From Acridotheres tristis (Eukaryota; Chordata; Aves; Passeriformes; Sturnidae), in contig CM072889.1 in the NCBI GenBank assembly GCA_037013685.1, positions 14,083,976-14,147,975 on the forward strand: a stretch of DNA of 64,000 bases, written 5' to 3'. Position numbers and translations under genes: made by a program. Below the pieces are notes generated by a model. It did no database searches. It saw only the letters and a list, made by a program, of their open reading frames with translations, and was not told the origin of the DNA. Shown piece after piece: positions 1 through 13,000 of the stretch. The first letter of the stretch is position 1; every line of letters begins with the position of its first letter.

Positions 1-1033
1 ATGTTTAAAGCAAATACTTGGTGGGGATGTAGGAAGAGACACTCACTGGCAGGCCTGGTGGTTATAAGGCCACAGGATCATCTACAAGTTTTTGGGGGTT
101 TAGAACCTGAAATTGCAGAGGTTTGGGCCTTATATTGACAAGAGACAATTATGGCTGCAGCAACTGTGGCTATCAATAGGTAGGTGATGTAGTGCTGCTT
201 CCTTCCTGTGCAGCTGTGAAAGGATATATTCACTTCTATGAATGTGTGATCCTCCAGTCCAGTAGTGGGGCAGTCAGAAACTCCTCACCTTTGTACAGCA
301 ACTTGTTTAGCTTAAATGGGGAAAAAACACCCTTTGAAGAGGTTTTTAAAGACATGACTCCTGCAGAATGCTTTTTCCTAATTGTTCTAACATCTCTAAA
401 GCTGCAGTAGTTGTTCTGAGGAACCTACTGAAAAATACAAACTGTGGATGAAAGAACATTGTTCAGTTCTCATCCTATTGCCAGGCTAAGGAATAGGAGC
501 ACTTGGACATGCTAGGCCTCTTTCCCTTTGGCTCTTGCTGGTTGATGAATAGCTATGGACAAGGGCACAGGAGTGCTCCTAAAGGAGGAATAAATGAAAA
601 AGCTCTGAATCTGATCAGTTCTGCAGAGAAACATGTAATTGGGCAAGAATGAGGTGATGGACTAGAAGAGGGAAGAGACACTTCTTTCTCTGCCAGCTGT
701 GATTCTATGTAGAGTAAAATGAAATCTCAGAGTTCAGAAAGAATACCTGAAGCACTGAATCAAGTGCCATGGTATCCATGGTCCAGACTGAGGTGTATTC
801 TTGCAAAGTTCTTGTTCTCTTTGTCAGCTTGTTTGTTTCCTAGAGGAAGGCTACTCAGGAGACAGAATTTTACTGTCCTAGAGCGTGAATACTGTAAAAA
901 CTTGCTTGTTGTGTTTTTTATTGTCTTTTCTTTGGTGGGGGCTGTGGGGCTGTTAAATTGATACTGGAGAATTTTGCATGCAACGTATTGGAGAGCAGTT
1001 ATTCTGCCATTGTGTTCCTTCCTATGTCCTTGA

Positions 1034-1090
1034 GGTAGAATCATGGAATCAGTTTGGTTGGAAAAGACCTTTGAGTCCAGCTGTAAACTG
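1034..1090 (-). repeat. CR1 LINE 3'-end fragment
   Basis: The plus strand reads gaatcatggaatcagtttgg and then gttggaaaagacctttgagt, the reverse complement of the conserved avian CR1 3' end. It is a short 5'-truncated copy, as most avian CR1 copies are. Confidence 0.7.
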
Positions 1091-1336
1091 ATGATTTTCT
1101 GCAGCCATGAACCAGTCTTGTCTGTCTGTATATCACTGATTTGTACTATTCTCCTTTGAAGGCCATTATCCGCATTTTTTTTTCTCTTGTTTGGGAACCT
1201 AGTTATGGTGGTAAAGTGACTTAGTACAGGAAAAACTTGCCATTGCAATATGATCAATCACTTAGTCACAGCTTTTAATAAATGCATTTGTTTTTATATA
1301 ACACAGGCTAATAAAGCATGGAATTCTAGGCTAACT

Positions 1337-1435
1337 AATGGAATTCCGGGCTAACTTTTTCCTTGTTGTAGGTTTTGAACTGTACTGTACAGTTGAAAAG
1401 CAATGGCATGGAAAAAGTTAGCCCGGAATTCCATT
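1337..1435. repeat. Perfect 26-bp inverted repeat with 47-base spacer
   Basis: Arms at 1337-1362 and 1410-1435 are exact reverse complements, reading ggaattccgggctaac and gttagcccggaattcc at their cores. A third, direct copy of the outer part (1318-1336) precedes the left arm with two mismatches. The transcript of MSN intron 1 could fold into a hairpin here. No flanking target-site duplication is evident, so a transposon origin is not shown. Confidence 0.9.
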
Positions 1436-2034
1436 GTGCTTGGTTACAGTGCAAAAACTGAGCTGCCAGAGAAATTATTAGGATGAAGTGTCAGGATGCT
1501 TGATATCTTCCATCCCCCAGAGGTGTGGCTTTTAATTCATAATGCCTCTAAGAATATAAATATAGCATAGATTTTATTTTTGCAATTCACTTTTCCAGAA
1601 CAGTGTACTCAGAGGGCAAAAAAATTTCAATTCATCAATATACTAAATGTCTTTTCAGGCAATTTTCTGTATGGACAAGGGGGTTTTGGTTGTGTATATT
1701 TTTCTTTCTCTGTTAAAATCCAGAATTTTATATCCTCCTGACAGTTGCAGTCTACAGGACTTGCAGATCAAGTAGTAGAAGCAAGTAGTTCTGAAAACAC
1801 ATTGTAAGAAAAAAGGCAGTTCCACTGCTGACAAATTCAAGCAATATCAGGTTGCTCAGAAAAGAAATGCTAATGCAAAAGCCACACAATACTTGGTGGT
1901 CCAGTACATCTTAAATGAAAACAATCCTATTAGCCAGAAATGATAGACAAGGAGGGACTTATACATATGCACTAAAAGTAAGGATCTGCTTACAGATAAT
2001 TAAGTAGACACGTTAATGAAGATAAGCTCTTTGG

Positions 2035-2830
2035 ACTGGCTGTTTTTGCTGTGTTTGATGCCCCCCAGGGTGTATTTTGCCCTCTTGTCTGCAAGGGCAC
2101 TGTGCAGGCCCCTCTTGAGCCTGCTGCTGGCCAGCACTCTCAGATCCCTTTTTGCAGGGCTGCTCTCCTGCCACTCCTCTCCCACTTTGGACTTGTGCCT
2201 GGTATTACTCTGCTCCATGTCCAGAATCTGGCATTAGTTCCTTTTAAATTTTATGCCAGTGATCAATCATGCTCTGAGTTATCTAGATGCCTCTGCAAGA
2301 CCTTGTGTCCCTTGAGAGAGTCAACAGCACACCCAGTGCTGGTATTGTCAGTAGCTTTGCTAATGATGCATTCAGCTCCTGCAATCCAAATCATTGATAA
2401 AAATACTGAGCCACGCTGGCCCTGTTATGGAGACCTGGGGAACATCACTGATGATGGTGCCAGAGCCCCATTCTCTGCAGCCCTCTGAGCCCTGCTGCCA
2501 CTGGTTCTTCATCCAGCACACTTTGAACTTCCTTATCTTGCAACTGAACAACTTGTCCAGAAGGATGCTGTGAGAGACAGTATCAAAAGCTTTACTAAAA
2601 TACTAAAGAACTACAGCCACCACCTTTCCTTCATCCATTGAATGGGTGACCTTATTGTAGAAGGATACCAAATTAATTATGGCTTTCCCTTCATGAGCCC
2701 ATGTTGGCTGTGCCTGATGCTTGCATTGTCCTTTAAATATTTTAATGTCCTTTAAATACCTTTCAGTAGTACCCAGTAACTTGGTTAATCTAATTACTCT
2801 CTGACTGCTAAAAGAGCTCTTCGAGAAAGC
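2035..2830 (-). repeat. CR1 LINE fragment, reverse-transcriptase region
   Basis: The block carries several known CR1 landmarks on the minus strand: a segment like the 'cctggggaac' motif near 2435, the 'gtatcaaaagctttactaaa' motif near 2580-2598, and the 'catccattg...gtgaccttattgtagaagga' segment near 2632-2668. It is diverged and broken by stops. Open frames inside it on either strand are not host genes. Confidence 0.75.
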
Positions 2831-5800
2831 AGAATTGCCTGGAAAGCTGGAAGGATTGAAAGAAACTTGCTTACATTGTAGCTTATAGTGCAGCTGAGAC
2901 AATAGAATACTCAGTGTCTGAGCAATAAAAACATGTAATATTGTGACATGTTTGGTTTGGTGTATATGGTTTGTGTGTTTTGCTTTTAAAATCAGCAAAG
3001 TTATCCTTTAGGGATGTCACTAGATTATATTACTCATTGTATTTATATGTTCCTCCAAGTTTTGACAGCAGTCATTAATGGAGACACTGCACAGCAGGCA
3101 TAAGAAGGGTGTTGCTTCTCTAGTGTGTTGTTTGTTACTTCTCTATGGTACCTCCAAATGTTAAGAAATGTCTGTGAGATGAAATTGAAAGCTTAAGCAT
3201 CAATAACTGTTTTGCCAACATCTGTTTATTTCATATGTTCTTACGTGTATCTCAATATTAAGAAACCATAAAACCACTTTTGAAAAAGTGACTGATTAAC
3301 TTCATTTGTTTATTTGGTTAGACAATGAAAGCTTCAGCTGAGATGTATTGAATTCAGTGTCTGTCCATATTCAGTGTTCTGTGGCTACAGTTATCCTCCT
3401 ACAGTGAAAAATCAGGATCTGAGCTTGCCTAAAGTTGAGAAACCTGGCTTCTTCTGTTACTGAAAATGTGCTGTTTAAGCAACTAGATTTTTGTTGCAGT
3501 ATATGTAGTTTTCACTAAGGCACACTCAACATGTGAAATTGGTTTGCATTAGTGAAATACTGGAAGCAGAGAGCAGTAAAATGATTATGTTCTGTCACTT
3601 CACTATTCACAGTCCCCTAGACAGCCAGAAGCTGCTATATGAACTGTTAGACATGACTGGTCATTTTGTGAACTGCCTCAAAAACTCTTAAGCTTACTGG
3701 TAATTTGAACAATGGGGTCAGAAAAGACTGGTATTACTAAAAATGTCAGGAAGCTCCAAGTCCATGGTTGGGACTGTAGAAGGTTTGAGAAGTGTTAAGC
3801 CAAGAAAACATTTTGATAACTGATGTCTTAGTCCTCCAGCCTGTAGCTCCATTGTGCTGATTTTGTTCCAGAAGCTGGACTGTAACTTTTCTTTGCTGTA
3901 ATACTGAGGTGACATACTTTCTTTGTTGCTATGTTAGTCCTTCACTTCAAAAACTATCAAGGAACCCCTCTTATCTGAAGTTGGTATTGAAAAAGTCCAA
4001 GTATTGACTTAATATTTTTTGGTTTGCTTAAAACACTAAACTGCATCTGAAATTGGTAGTATTCTGACCCAGCCATGAGAAGAAAGCAGCAAGTTCCTGA
4101 AAATTAATTTTCTTACTCATAATGGCTTGCTGCTTCATGTATCTTGGGTTTTATGGAATGTGTAGACACCAATGTCTTCTGCACTCTATACCTGGGGTTC
4201 TGTGTTGACAGCCATACATGGAGAAGTGTAAATTTCAAAAACCCCAAACTTAGGGTTTTTTTTCACTTTATCTTGCTCTGCGGTTTGTTACTAACATCTC
4301 AAATTGAAGGGTGACTGCAAGAGCCAATGCAATGTATTATGCTCAGTTTGAATACCCTTTTACCCATCAAGCAGTTTAGGGTAGAGATCTTTTTTTGGAA
4401 GGGGGTCCATGTCAGCATTTTCAGGTGTAAGAGTATATCAGTATAGTAGTGTTGTCTTGAATCAGCCAAAGACCAAGCAAATAGAAAGACTAACTTCCAA
4501 ATCACTAAAACATCAGACTAATCTAAACAGTACTTGCTTCAGGATCATGCACAGGAAATACAATGCTATCTTCGTGTTTGTTCTGACAAATACTAAGTAA
4601 TCAAGTAAAAATCTGACAGAAGGCTGTCCTGCTCCTTTGCTGCTTCAAGTTCTGACAGATTTAATACATAAGCTTTGTTGCTTGCACTGTACTTGAGTCA
4701 CCTCTGTGCAAAGTCTCTTCTGCCCCTAAGCACCAAATGTATCTTAGTCAGAGGTGACCAGCCACTTCTCCTATGGTTAAGTTTTGAATGTCTTTAATAT
4801 TGCAAAAAAATGCTTGGTGAGTGTCTCTTTATTTTCCTCTATGAAACATCTTTGACCATGTGCTGCATTGCTCTGTCAAGTTTTTCCTTGTCTTTCTACA
4901 AATAGCTTTGTGCAAATGCTCTGGACTCAGAAAAGTTTGACATAGAAGACTTTCCCATTAAATGCTTTTACCATATTCTAATGACAGCTTTTATTGGGCA
5001 GTGTTTGGAAGGATTTGAAAATAATTGTGATCTGAGAGGATTCAGACAGTTTTGTAAACCAGGAGATTTTGCTGGTCTGCCATTGCCTTAGAGAAAGATG
5101 GATGATTAGATGCATGAATGTGGATCTATCAATTTCCACAACAAGCCTGAGCAGGAGTTAGCTGCTCTTACTGCTCCCTGTGTTCTGGAGAAGTGCAGTT
5201 AGTGGTGAGATATTTGAATGCAGGAACATTCAAGGAGCCCCTGACTTTGATCAAAGTTAAATTCATATCTGCCAGCCCTATGCTGCTGTACCTTAGCACA
5301 TGGAAAAACCTGAAAACATAAAGCAACCCTACACAGCAGGTCTCTGGGTAGGAGCTAAACTTCCAAGGTGACTTCTGAATATTCTTTGCAGAGGGCTTTT
5401 CAGGCTCCCTGCCTCTCCCTAGTCTACTGAGTTTTACTGTTTAGTTTTTTAGGTTGTATCTCCATGTATGTTGACCTATTCAGGAGATGTACTCAGCATC
5501 TGGCTATTTCCTTTCCTACTAGACAGTTGAGTTTCTTAGTTTTGACCTGCAGCTTTAGGAAAACCACTAACAGTTTGGCTTATCTGCATATTTGTCTGCA
5601 TAAAGATGGTCCATAACATCTCTGTAGAGGAGAATCAAGGATCTAGATATTGAAACTGCAGTTCATGTAAGGAAATTACTCTTGCTGACTTGATATAAGA
5701 AATCTGTTTATGTTAATAAATCTTACTTGACCACTGACATTCCTGGGCATTCAGCAATGTCTTTATCAATGCATCTAGGTCTTAGGTGTTATCTGAAGTT

Positions 5801-8800
5801 TACCAGACTTTCTTTCTAAAATAGCCTCATTTCAAACAGTGTATTTCAAGAAGTGTAAGAATGTGAACCCAAGAGTGTGGATTTAATTGCAGCCTTGAAT
5901 GAACTAAATCATCTTGGTTGCTTACTTGAGAGATTTGATTGTTTGCTGCCACTGTAAAGTTTTGCATCAGTTCTGTTCTGAAGTTCAACAGAAAATGGGG
6001 TTAATGGCATGTATATATAGATTTCACCAAGGGGTTGTGTATCAGAGCTGCTGAAAAGGATCAAGCAGGTATGCCTGGGAGTGAGGAATAAGAGTGGTTC
6101 AATAGCTTGATCCATCTTGTCCACTTGTACCCAAAAAGCCACATTGACCTTTTTCTTCCAGAGCCTGTAACAGTGCCCCTGTGTAAATGTAGTGAGCAGG
6201 AGCATTGAAATTATTCTGCTGGAGAAAATAACAGAAGAGTTATTCCCACTCTGATTCATCCTTTTGAATTCCTACTTGTGGTATCGTTCTGGAGTACAAG
6301 AATGAACTCGGAGAAGTGATTGGGAGGGTGCAGGTTGTTCAGGATGGCTTCCAGTGGTGGTGGACACAGACACTGCATGTGCTGACACTGCTCTCCTCAG
6401 CTCTTGTGCCCCTTCAGGAACTTTTTTGGACATGGGGTTCTGTGTCATGGTGTAGCTCCTCTCCTCTGTATTAGGAAAGCTCAAATGCTTGAACTAGATG
6501 GAGCTTAAAATAACAAAGAATACTTCAGCAATCACAGGCTGATCTTTTATAAACTGTGGACAGTCCCAACAGAACTATTTAAAATCTAAAATAGGTTGGT
6601 GGTGAGGGAAGCAAATATGGGTGGAGAAACTGAATATTAAAAAGAAGTGTAGAACAGAGCAATTTAGGGGAAATCCTGTGTTTTAGGGAACTATGACCTA
6701 AATAGATATGAAAATGTAGCCAGCCTAAATGAGACCCTGTAGTGAAAGGAAGTTGCAGGATTTGTCTAGCATGCTGGAAATGATAAAGCTGAAAATGACA
6801 GGATGATGAAACAGCTTTAGCTCATACTTGACTGTGCATGTAGTTAAATTTGGAGGGATGGCTCATAGTCTGGGCAGTCAGATCCCACAGTAAGACTGTG
6901 TTCTAGCTCCTAGAAGTCTGGCCATTGTTCAGAGGTTCAGTGAGGGCTGTGAGCTGGCCAAGAACTTGATGTGCCACACCCAGGCCATGCTCCGGGTGTC
7001 TAGAACAGGCAGCCCTGTGTTCAGCTCCCCTCTCTGTAACAGAGCTAAACTGCTAGGAGTCTCTTAGTTGAAGGACAGAGAGAAGCACGTGAAACAGATA
7101 AGCTTGCTCTGACTTTTTATCAAAACGTGGGTCCTTTAGAAGGAAGAGCTTGGCCACAGCAGTTATCTTCATGCTTTCTTCTCTGTGGAAAGTGTCTCTA
7201 GTGATTAGCAGAGTGTTGGAGTGTAGCAATTTTATTTACCCTCAATTCCAAGTTACCTCTGAAACAATTCTTAACTGCAGGTGAATTTAGAGACCTTTCC
7301 ATAGGGACTGAGTATTTAGTCTGTTAGCTCATGAACCTCAAGTACTTACTGTACATGTGATGCCTTGATGCAGGTCACACTTGTCTTGTTAGCATCCTGT
7401 CTTGATCTTCTTTTGAGCTCCTTCCAGCAAAGTAGGTGCTTGTGATTTTGGCAGACATTCACTGGATGCTATGTTTGGAAAGCTCACTGGCTTTTTGAGA
7501 ACATGTCTCAGCTCCCAGTCTTGACTGATCAGCCCCTCACACTGGGTCTTTGCAACCACTAAACAGTTCTGTGAAATTCCCTGCCCTTGGTTTGAGGATG
7601 GAAGAGGAAGAACTGGACTAAGGGGAGGTTGGAGTGGGGGAAAAGTTGCCTTCTAAGAGCCTTCTCAGAAAATCTGAGGTGCCTCTGGTGGTAGGGAGTA
7701 CGGGGACTATTTTGCTGGTGGAATGACTGCAGTCACATCATAACACCTTTGTACGGTGTACAACATAAGGGGGGGTGGCACAAAACACTTGTTTGTAACC
7801 TGTGAGTAGGATTGCCTGGGAGGAGCACACAATAGTGTGAGGAATGTCACCCATACCCTGGTGCCATCCAAACGTGCCCACTGCCTGCTGACTGCCCTTA
7901 GATTGAAGAGCTTTAGCAAGGGATATGGTTAAGCTCTGACATGTGAAGTACTACTGCCAGCCTTGTTATTAGTGTGCAGAACCCATAATAGGTGTGTATA
8001 TTTCTCCAGAGAAAAGCTCTTCTAACAGACACTAAAAAAAAGGGTATTTACAAAACAGGCAACCTCCCCAAAACAAAACCCAAAGCTGCACAGATTGTAA
8101 GAGTTGAATGATGGCAACTGCACATTGCTAGATTTTGCTTCAAATTCACCACCTGATCCAGATGTTGCAGAAGAGGGGTCAGAGATTTTCCCCATGGTAT
8201 TTTAATTTCCTTCTGGGCTTTGACGAGTAAAGGATGTTCTCTCTAAGCAGCTCAAACAACAGGTACAAAAATAGTTATTTCAAGGGCTTCTTCAAACTGA
8301 CTCTAAAGAAACAGAAAATGGCAATGTTAATTACTTGGAACAGCTACAGGAAAGCAAAGGGAGGTGCATGAGGAATCTATTTATGGAAAAGGAAATGGCA
8401 AAAATAGAGGAATTGATCCATTGCACAAGGTTGGGAGTAAGTGGTGTAATAAGTGGCATACAATTATCTGGTCTTTACTGTAAATGTGGGGATCCACCCA
8501 TGGCTGCTTTTACTGGCTTAGGATTCTCATCTTGCAACTCCTTTCCTCTAAGTGAAACTTGTTTGCCCTCTGGAGAGGATGATGGCAAGCTGCTGGTATC
8601 CAGGGTGTTCAAAACCATTGCTGGGAGGTGACTGGCTGAAAAGTAAGGAATTACATTTAAGTAGCTTTAACCTGGAAACATCATTAATGATTTTGGAAGC
8701 CATACTGTGTGGGTGGTAGGGGAATTTTAATAATAGCTTTGAGTTAATAACTTTATAGTAGTCTTTGCAAAGTAAAACCTTCATTCCTGAAAAAGTTGCC

Positions 8801-9489
8801 TGCCCAAATCAGATCACTGATTAAGTTGAGTAAATGATACCTCCAGAGTTCTAAAATGTGGAGTTCTGCAGCCCTGTGGAGCCAGCATTGGCACAGCCTT
8901 GGCTTTGAGTGCTTGTGCAGTGCACTTATGAGTGTGTGCTCACTAATGAAAGAAAGTGTCTCCAGAGCAGTGAAACATTAATTGTGAGAAAGCTGCAGAG
9001 CTGGGGCAGGATGAGAGTGAAGGCATCTAAAGTAAGGTAACTGCAAACACAACAGACCCTTTGCATGAGGAGGAGGCTTTTTTTAAAGCTTTCTTGTGAA
9101 TTCTGTGAACATGGTTTGAAGGAGACCTCACTTTTTAGAAAAACTGTCATTGAGGGTAATAAATCTGATTCTGCACAATTTGAGAGAAAAAAGGAATCAG
9201 TAGTTTATATAAGGGTGTCTAAAATAGACTCCCTGACTTGATATGAATAACTGATCTCCATGATGATAAACATGTCCTGCAAGGACAATCCTCTCCAACT
9301 CCACTTAGTGATCCTCTGCTCAGGCCTCTGAGTACCAGGTATCAATCACATGCAAAAGAGGACTTAAACAGGAAGGTAGCTGTGGCTTCTCACACTTGGT
9401 CTTGAGAGCCAGATAAGCAACAGAATACTGCTGAGTTGCTGTGCTCTGTAGGCATTGCCTTTTCAACAGCAGCAACTGCCTTCAACAGT

Positions 9490-9670
9490 TTTATTTTAAA
9501 ATCATTATTATTTTTAATGTAAAATTTCATATTATAAGTAATAAATTTTATTATATAAACTATATTTCATTTAAGTATAACATATTAATGATATGTTAGT
9601 ATTTAATATTAATTAAATATTAATAATGAAAATTAATATAATTAATCAATTAAATATTTAAAAATACATT
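9490..9670. repeat. AT-rich low-complexity block
   Basis: About 180 bases composed almost only of A and T, dominated by TTAAT, ATTAATAA and TATAA words. Composition is sharply different from its flanks. It could be a matrix-attachment type sequence or a decayed AT-rich simple repeat; sequence alone does not decide. Confidence 0.8.
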
Positions 9671-9927
9671 TATAATCTTTTGAAATGACAGCGTTCCTGA
9701 TTACCACTTGCTGTATGGAAGAATTTTACATCTCATTACTGTGAGATAAGCAGTACAAATTAGTACAGGAATATTTTGAGATTAACAGTCAAACAAATAC
9801 ACCGGGGCTCTGACACTACAGTATGACAAGGTTTATATCAGAATAAATCAATTGGTTTCCTTTTTTGAATCTATCTGCTTTAGCATTATATATTGTAGCA
9901 GATTTTTAGTTATAGACACATACACAT

Positions 9928-10055
9928 AGAGAATATTCTGAGTTTGAAGGGACCCACAAAGATCATCAAGTCCAGCTCTCAAGTCTATGATATGTATGGG
10001 GATTGAAACTGCAGCCTTGGATGTTATTAGCACCATGCTCTAATCAACCGAGCCA
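9928..10055 (-). mobile_element. tRNA-Ile(AAT)-derived SINE with CR1 tail (TguSINE1-like)
   Basis: On the minus strand the element starts ggctcggttgattagagca and continues tggtgctaataacatccaag, matching the A box, anticodon arm (AAT) and variable region of tRNA-Ile. A degraded B box follows (gcagtttcaatcccc). It then joins CR1 3'-tail sequence (tggacttgatgatctttgtg, gggtcccttcaa). This head-tail structure is that of TguSINE1, known from songbirds. Mismatches to tRNA-Ile show it is an old copy, not a functional tRNA gene. Confidence 0.75.
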
Positions 10056-13000
10056 ATATCATTGATCACCTCAGTCAGTTTCTTGTCTCTATCCTTTTCA
10101 AGAACAGGGCTAGGGTTTCCTGTCAGGAAACACTCATGGAAACGCAGTTGGAATGGGCACAGATGTGGCTTGTTTTGAACCCCTCTGTTAGGTAAAGCAG
10201 AAATATTCTGCTTTTCCAAGCTCCACATAGGAAAGCTTATCTTTTTTATGGCTGATGTGATGTAATTATGCTTCCCCCTTACCCAGTGTTTGTAAATTGG
10301 TGCTATGAAGGTGAGTTTTGCTGGAAGCTATGGGCAAGCACTGGCAGCATCCCTTGATGTCTCTGCTGCAGTGAGGTATTAAATGCCACAGATGACACAG
10401 AGCAAGTCTGCTCAGGCACTGCTGCTTCCACCCTTTCTTAGGTGCTGGTGCCTCCAGCCTTTCTCCATCCAGTTTTTGCAAGCAGACATCTCACAGCTGT
10501 GAACTTTCTTGGTCTTGCAGGCTGGTGCTCTGGCTGGCTTCCTCTTCCTGTCCTCAGCAGCGTGGCTCCTGGAGCTGTGTGGGTGCTGTGGTTTGTTGCC
10601 CACACGAGCCATCTTGTCTTGCTGGGGACAAAGAGCAGTAGCTGGTGATGGGGATACAGCTCTGGTGTGACTGTGTTCAGGTGTGGCTCCATACAGCTTC
10701 TGAATCCAAGCTGGCTTGCTGCCCTACTCCTTCACAAGGAAGGAATAAGACCATATGAGCACAAATTTAGTTAAATTTAACCTGAATTCTTCCTCAGCCA
10801 GGCTTGCTGTTGCTCACAAGAGAGGTTTGTGAAGCTGGGTAGTAACAGCTGCCCCCTCACTGCTCTCTGTCTTCAGGCTCCATGCTAAAGTCATTAGGGA
10901 TGCTTTAAAAGGTGCATTCCTGCTACAGGCTGTACTTAGGTACCAAAAGAAAGCCACATACTCTATAGGGTGTAAGTACTACTGGCTCACTGGTACCAGA
11001 AATACCATGGCAAGCTCTCTCCTTGGACGGTAGCTTTATTCAAATAGTGGGGTGGGATGGGATGTCTCTGTGTGGCCTGTGCTGCAGTCAAATAAGAAGT
11101 GCTGTGTCCCCAGCAGAGCAGGATGGGACTGGTGGAGAGAGCAGGGAAGCTCCCAGGAGCTGCTGGGAGGGTTAACCTCTCTGTGTTGTCTGCAGAGTGG
11201 TGCCTAGGGTGTCCCTGCTGCTGTTCTGTTCCCTGATGAGCTTAGAGGTATGAAAAGGCCCTTTAAGACTGCTGGAAGGGGGCTTGGTTAATTAAGTGTA
11301 ATCCTTTGAGAAATTGCAAGCGCTTTCACATGACCCGATCCCAGCCTCACCCTGACACAGAGGACCCAGGGCTGTTTCAGCAGGGTGCTGGCACTCGGGA
11401 AGGAGCCAGATGTCTGTGAGTATGGCTGGTGCTGAGGTGTGGGGCATCACCTCTGATTCCCCTCCAAGGCAATGTGAAGCTCTGTGTCCTCACCGTGGGC
11501 CCGTGTTGGCTGAGCAGTGTGGTGGGAAGGGAAGAGCAGCACCTCCTACTCCAGAATCCACTTGCACGTTCTGAGGAACAGGGGGACACTTCTTGTTAAA
11601 CTTACCGTATTGCTGCTAATCTTGCTAAAAGCCAAAACTGGGCAGCTTTTTAGATTATTAAGGTGCTTTATAAGATCTTAGTTCATGCAACTCCAGCTGG
11701 ATTTGATGTGCTTCCCTGGTCAGACCTATTGGAACTGGTGCATGGTATTGGTCTAGTATTTTTAAATGGAGTAACTGGTGGCTTTCAGTGCGGAGGTTTA
11801 TAAAGGTTAGTCTGGAATTTCTTTTTAATTGAGCTTGCTTCTGTTCTGTACCAGTCAAATTTGCAATAAAGTATAAGTTTTCCCTACGTTACTTTCTCCA
11901 GAAATAGTCTACTTGGTGGATTGAAGCTGGGAAGCAGGGAATATCTGAAGCTTGAAGTCTCCAGCCCAGCAGGGTATAACAGCTTCCTTACATACAGGAA
12001 ATGCAGGGAGGAAAGAAGCTTTAGCTCAGGGTCAGGGCTTTGTAGAGGTCGATACTCTGTTGTGCTGACTCCACTTATTATTCTGACATGAATTTCCTAG
12101 TACTCTATTCCTGTCTCAACTTATGACAAACAGAATTGTCTTTTCTACCTCTCGTGCTGCTCAATGCACTGGGGCATTAGCACAAGCAATACATCCGTTA
12201 CTGAGCGTGACAGCATCAGTCTTTCCTGTTTGTCCTGCTATATGCAGCTACACATTTTCATCTCAGGAAGTTGTTCTAACACACTATTAGGAGGACTTAA
12301 TTGGAGACCTGAAAGATACCTGACAATTACTGCTGCTAGTAAAATTTATTTGGAATCACAATAGAGCAGAAAAGCATACAGGCAATATTAAAATACCTGA
12401 AAAGATGCTGCAGATAGGTGCCTGGTATCACTGTCTGTTAAGTGTGTCTCTTGTAGTCTGCTGAACACCATGGGAAGAGGAGGGTAGTGGTGGCTTGTGC
12501 CTTTGGAAAACTTTTGCTGGTCAAAGGGAGCTTTCTTTGGCTGCAGCTGCTCTGGGGCTGGAAGAGTATCTCTTCCATGCAAGAGATTCTGTCTGTGCAG
12601 GAGGTATCACACTTGACAGTACTGTCCTTGGCAGCAGGAAACTCTTTAATTTGCTCTGGCAGTGGCAAGCTTTAGCAGTGCTTAGACTGGTGGAACTATG
12701 GTAATTCCCCAAATAGAGAAGAGGAAGGGTTGCTAGTTTTCTATCTCTTTCCTGTAGCTGTTATGAAATGAATCAGTTGAATATGAGCACTGTTTTTGGC
12801 ATGTTTTTTAAATTTGGTGATTATAAATTTGCCTGTTGAAATGTAATAATTGAATGTTTTTGAAAACTTTTGATAAATCTGTTGATGAAATACTATAAAC
12901 CTCCTTAAAACACTTTCTGAGTGTTGAAAGTTTGATAGGTGTTTATTAACAGAATATTTGGAATAGGAGGGTAGTATACTTGGGGATGAGTGCTGCCACT

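Noticed and set aside
760..1257. 165-codon minus-strand open frame
   Set aside because: It crosses a CR1 3' end and has no recognisable domain or conserved pattern; it is inside MSN intron 1.
2016..2488. Overlapping plus-strand frames of 73 and 145 codons
   Set aside because: They lie antisense within a CR1 LINE fragment and carry no CR1 or host protein sequence in that direction.
9985..10055. Functional tRNA-Ile gene on the minus strand
   Set aside because: The tRNA-like part has many mismatches, a degraded T arm and no acceptor stem pairing, and it runs straight into a CR1 tail. It is a SINE head.
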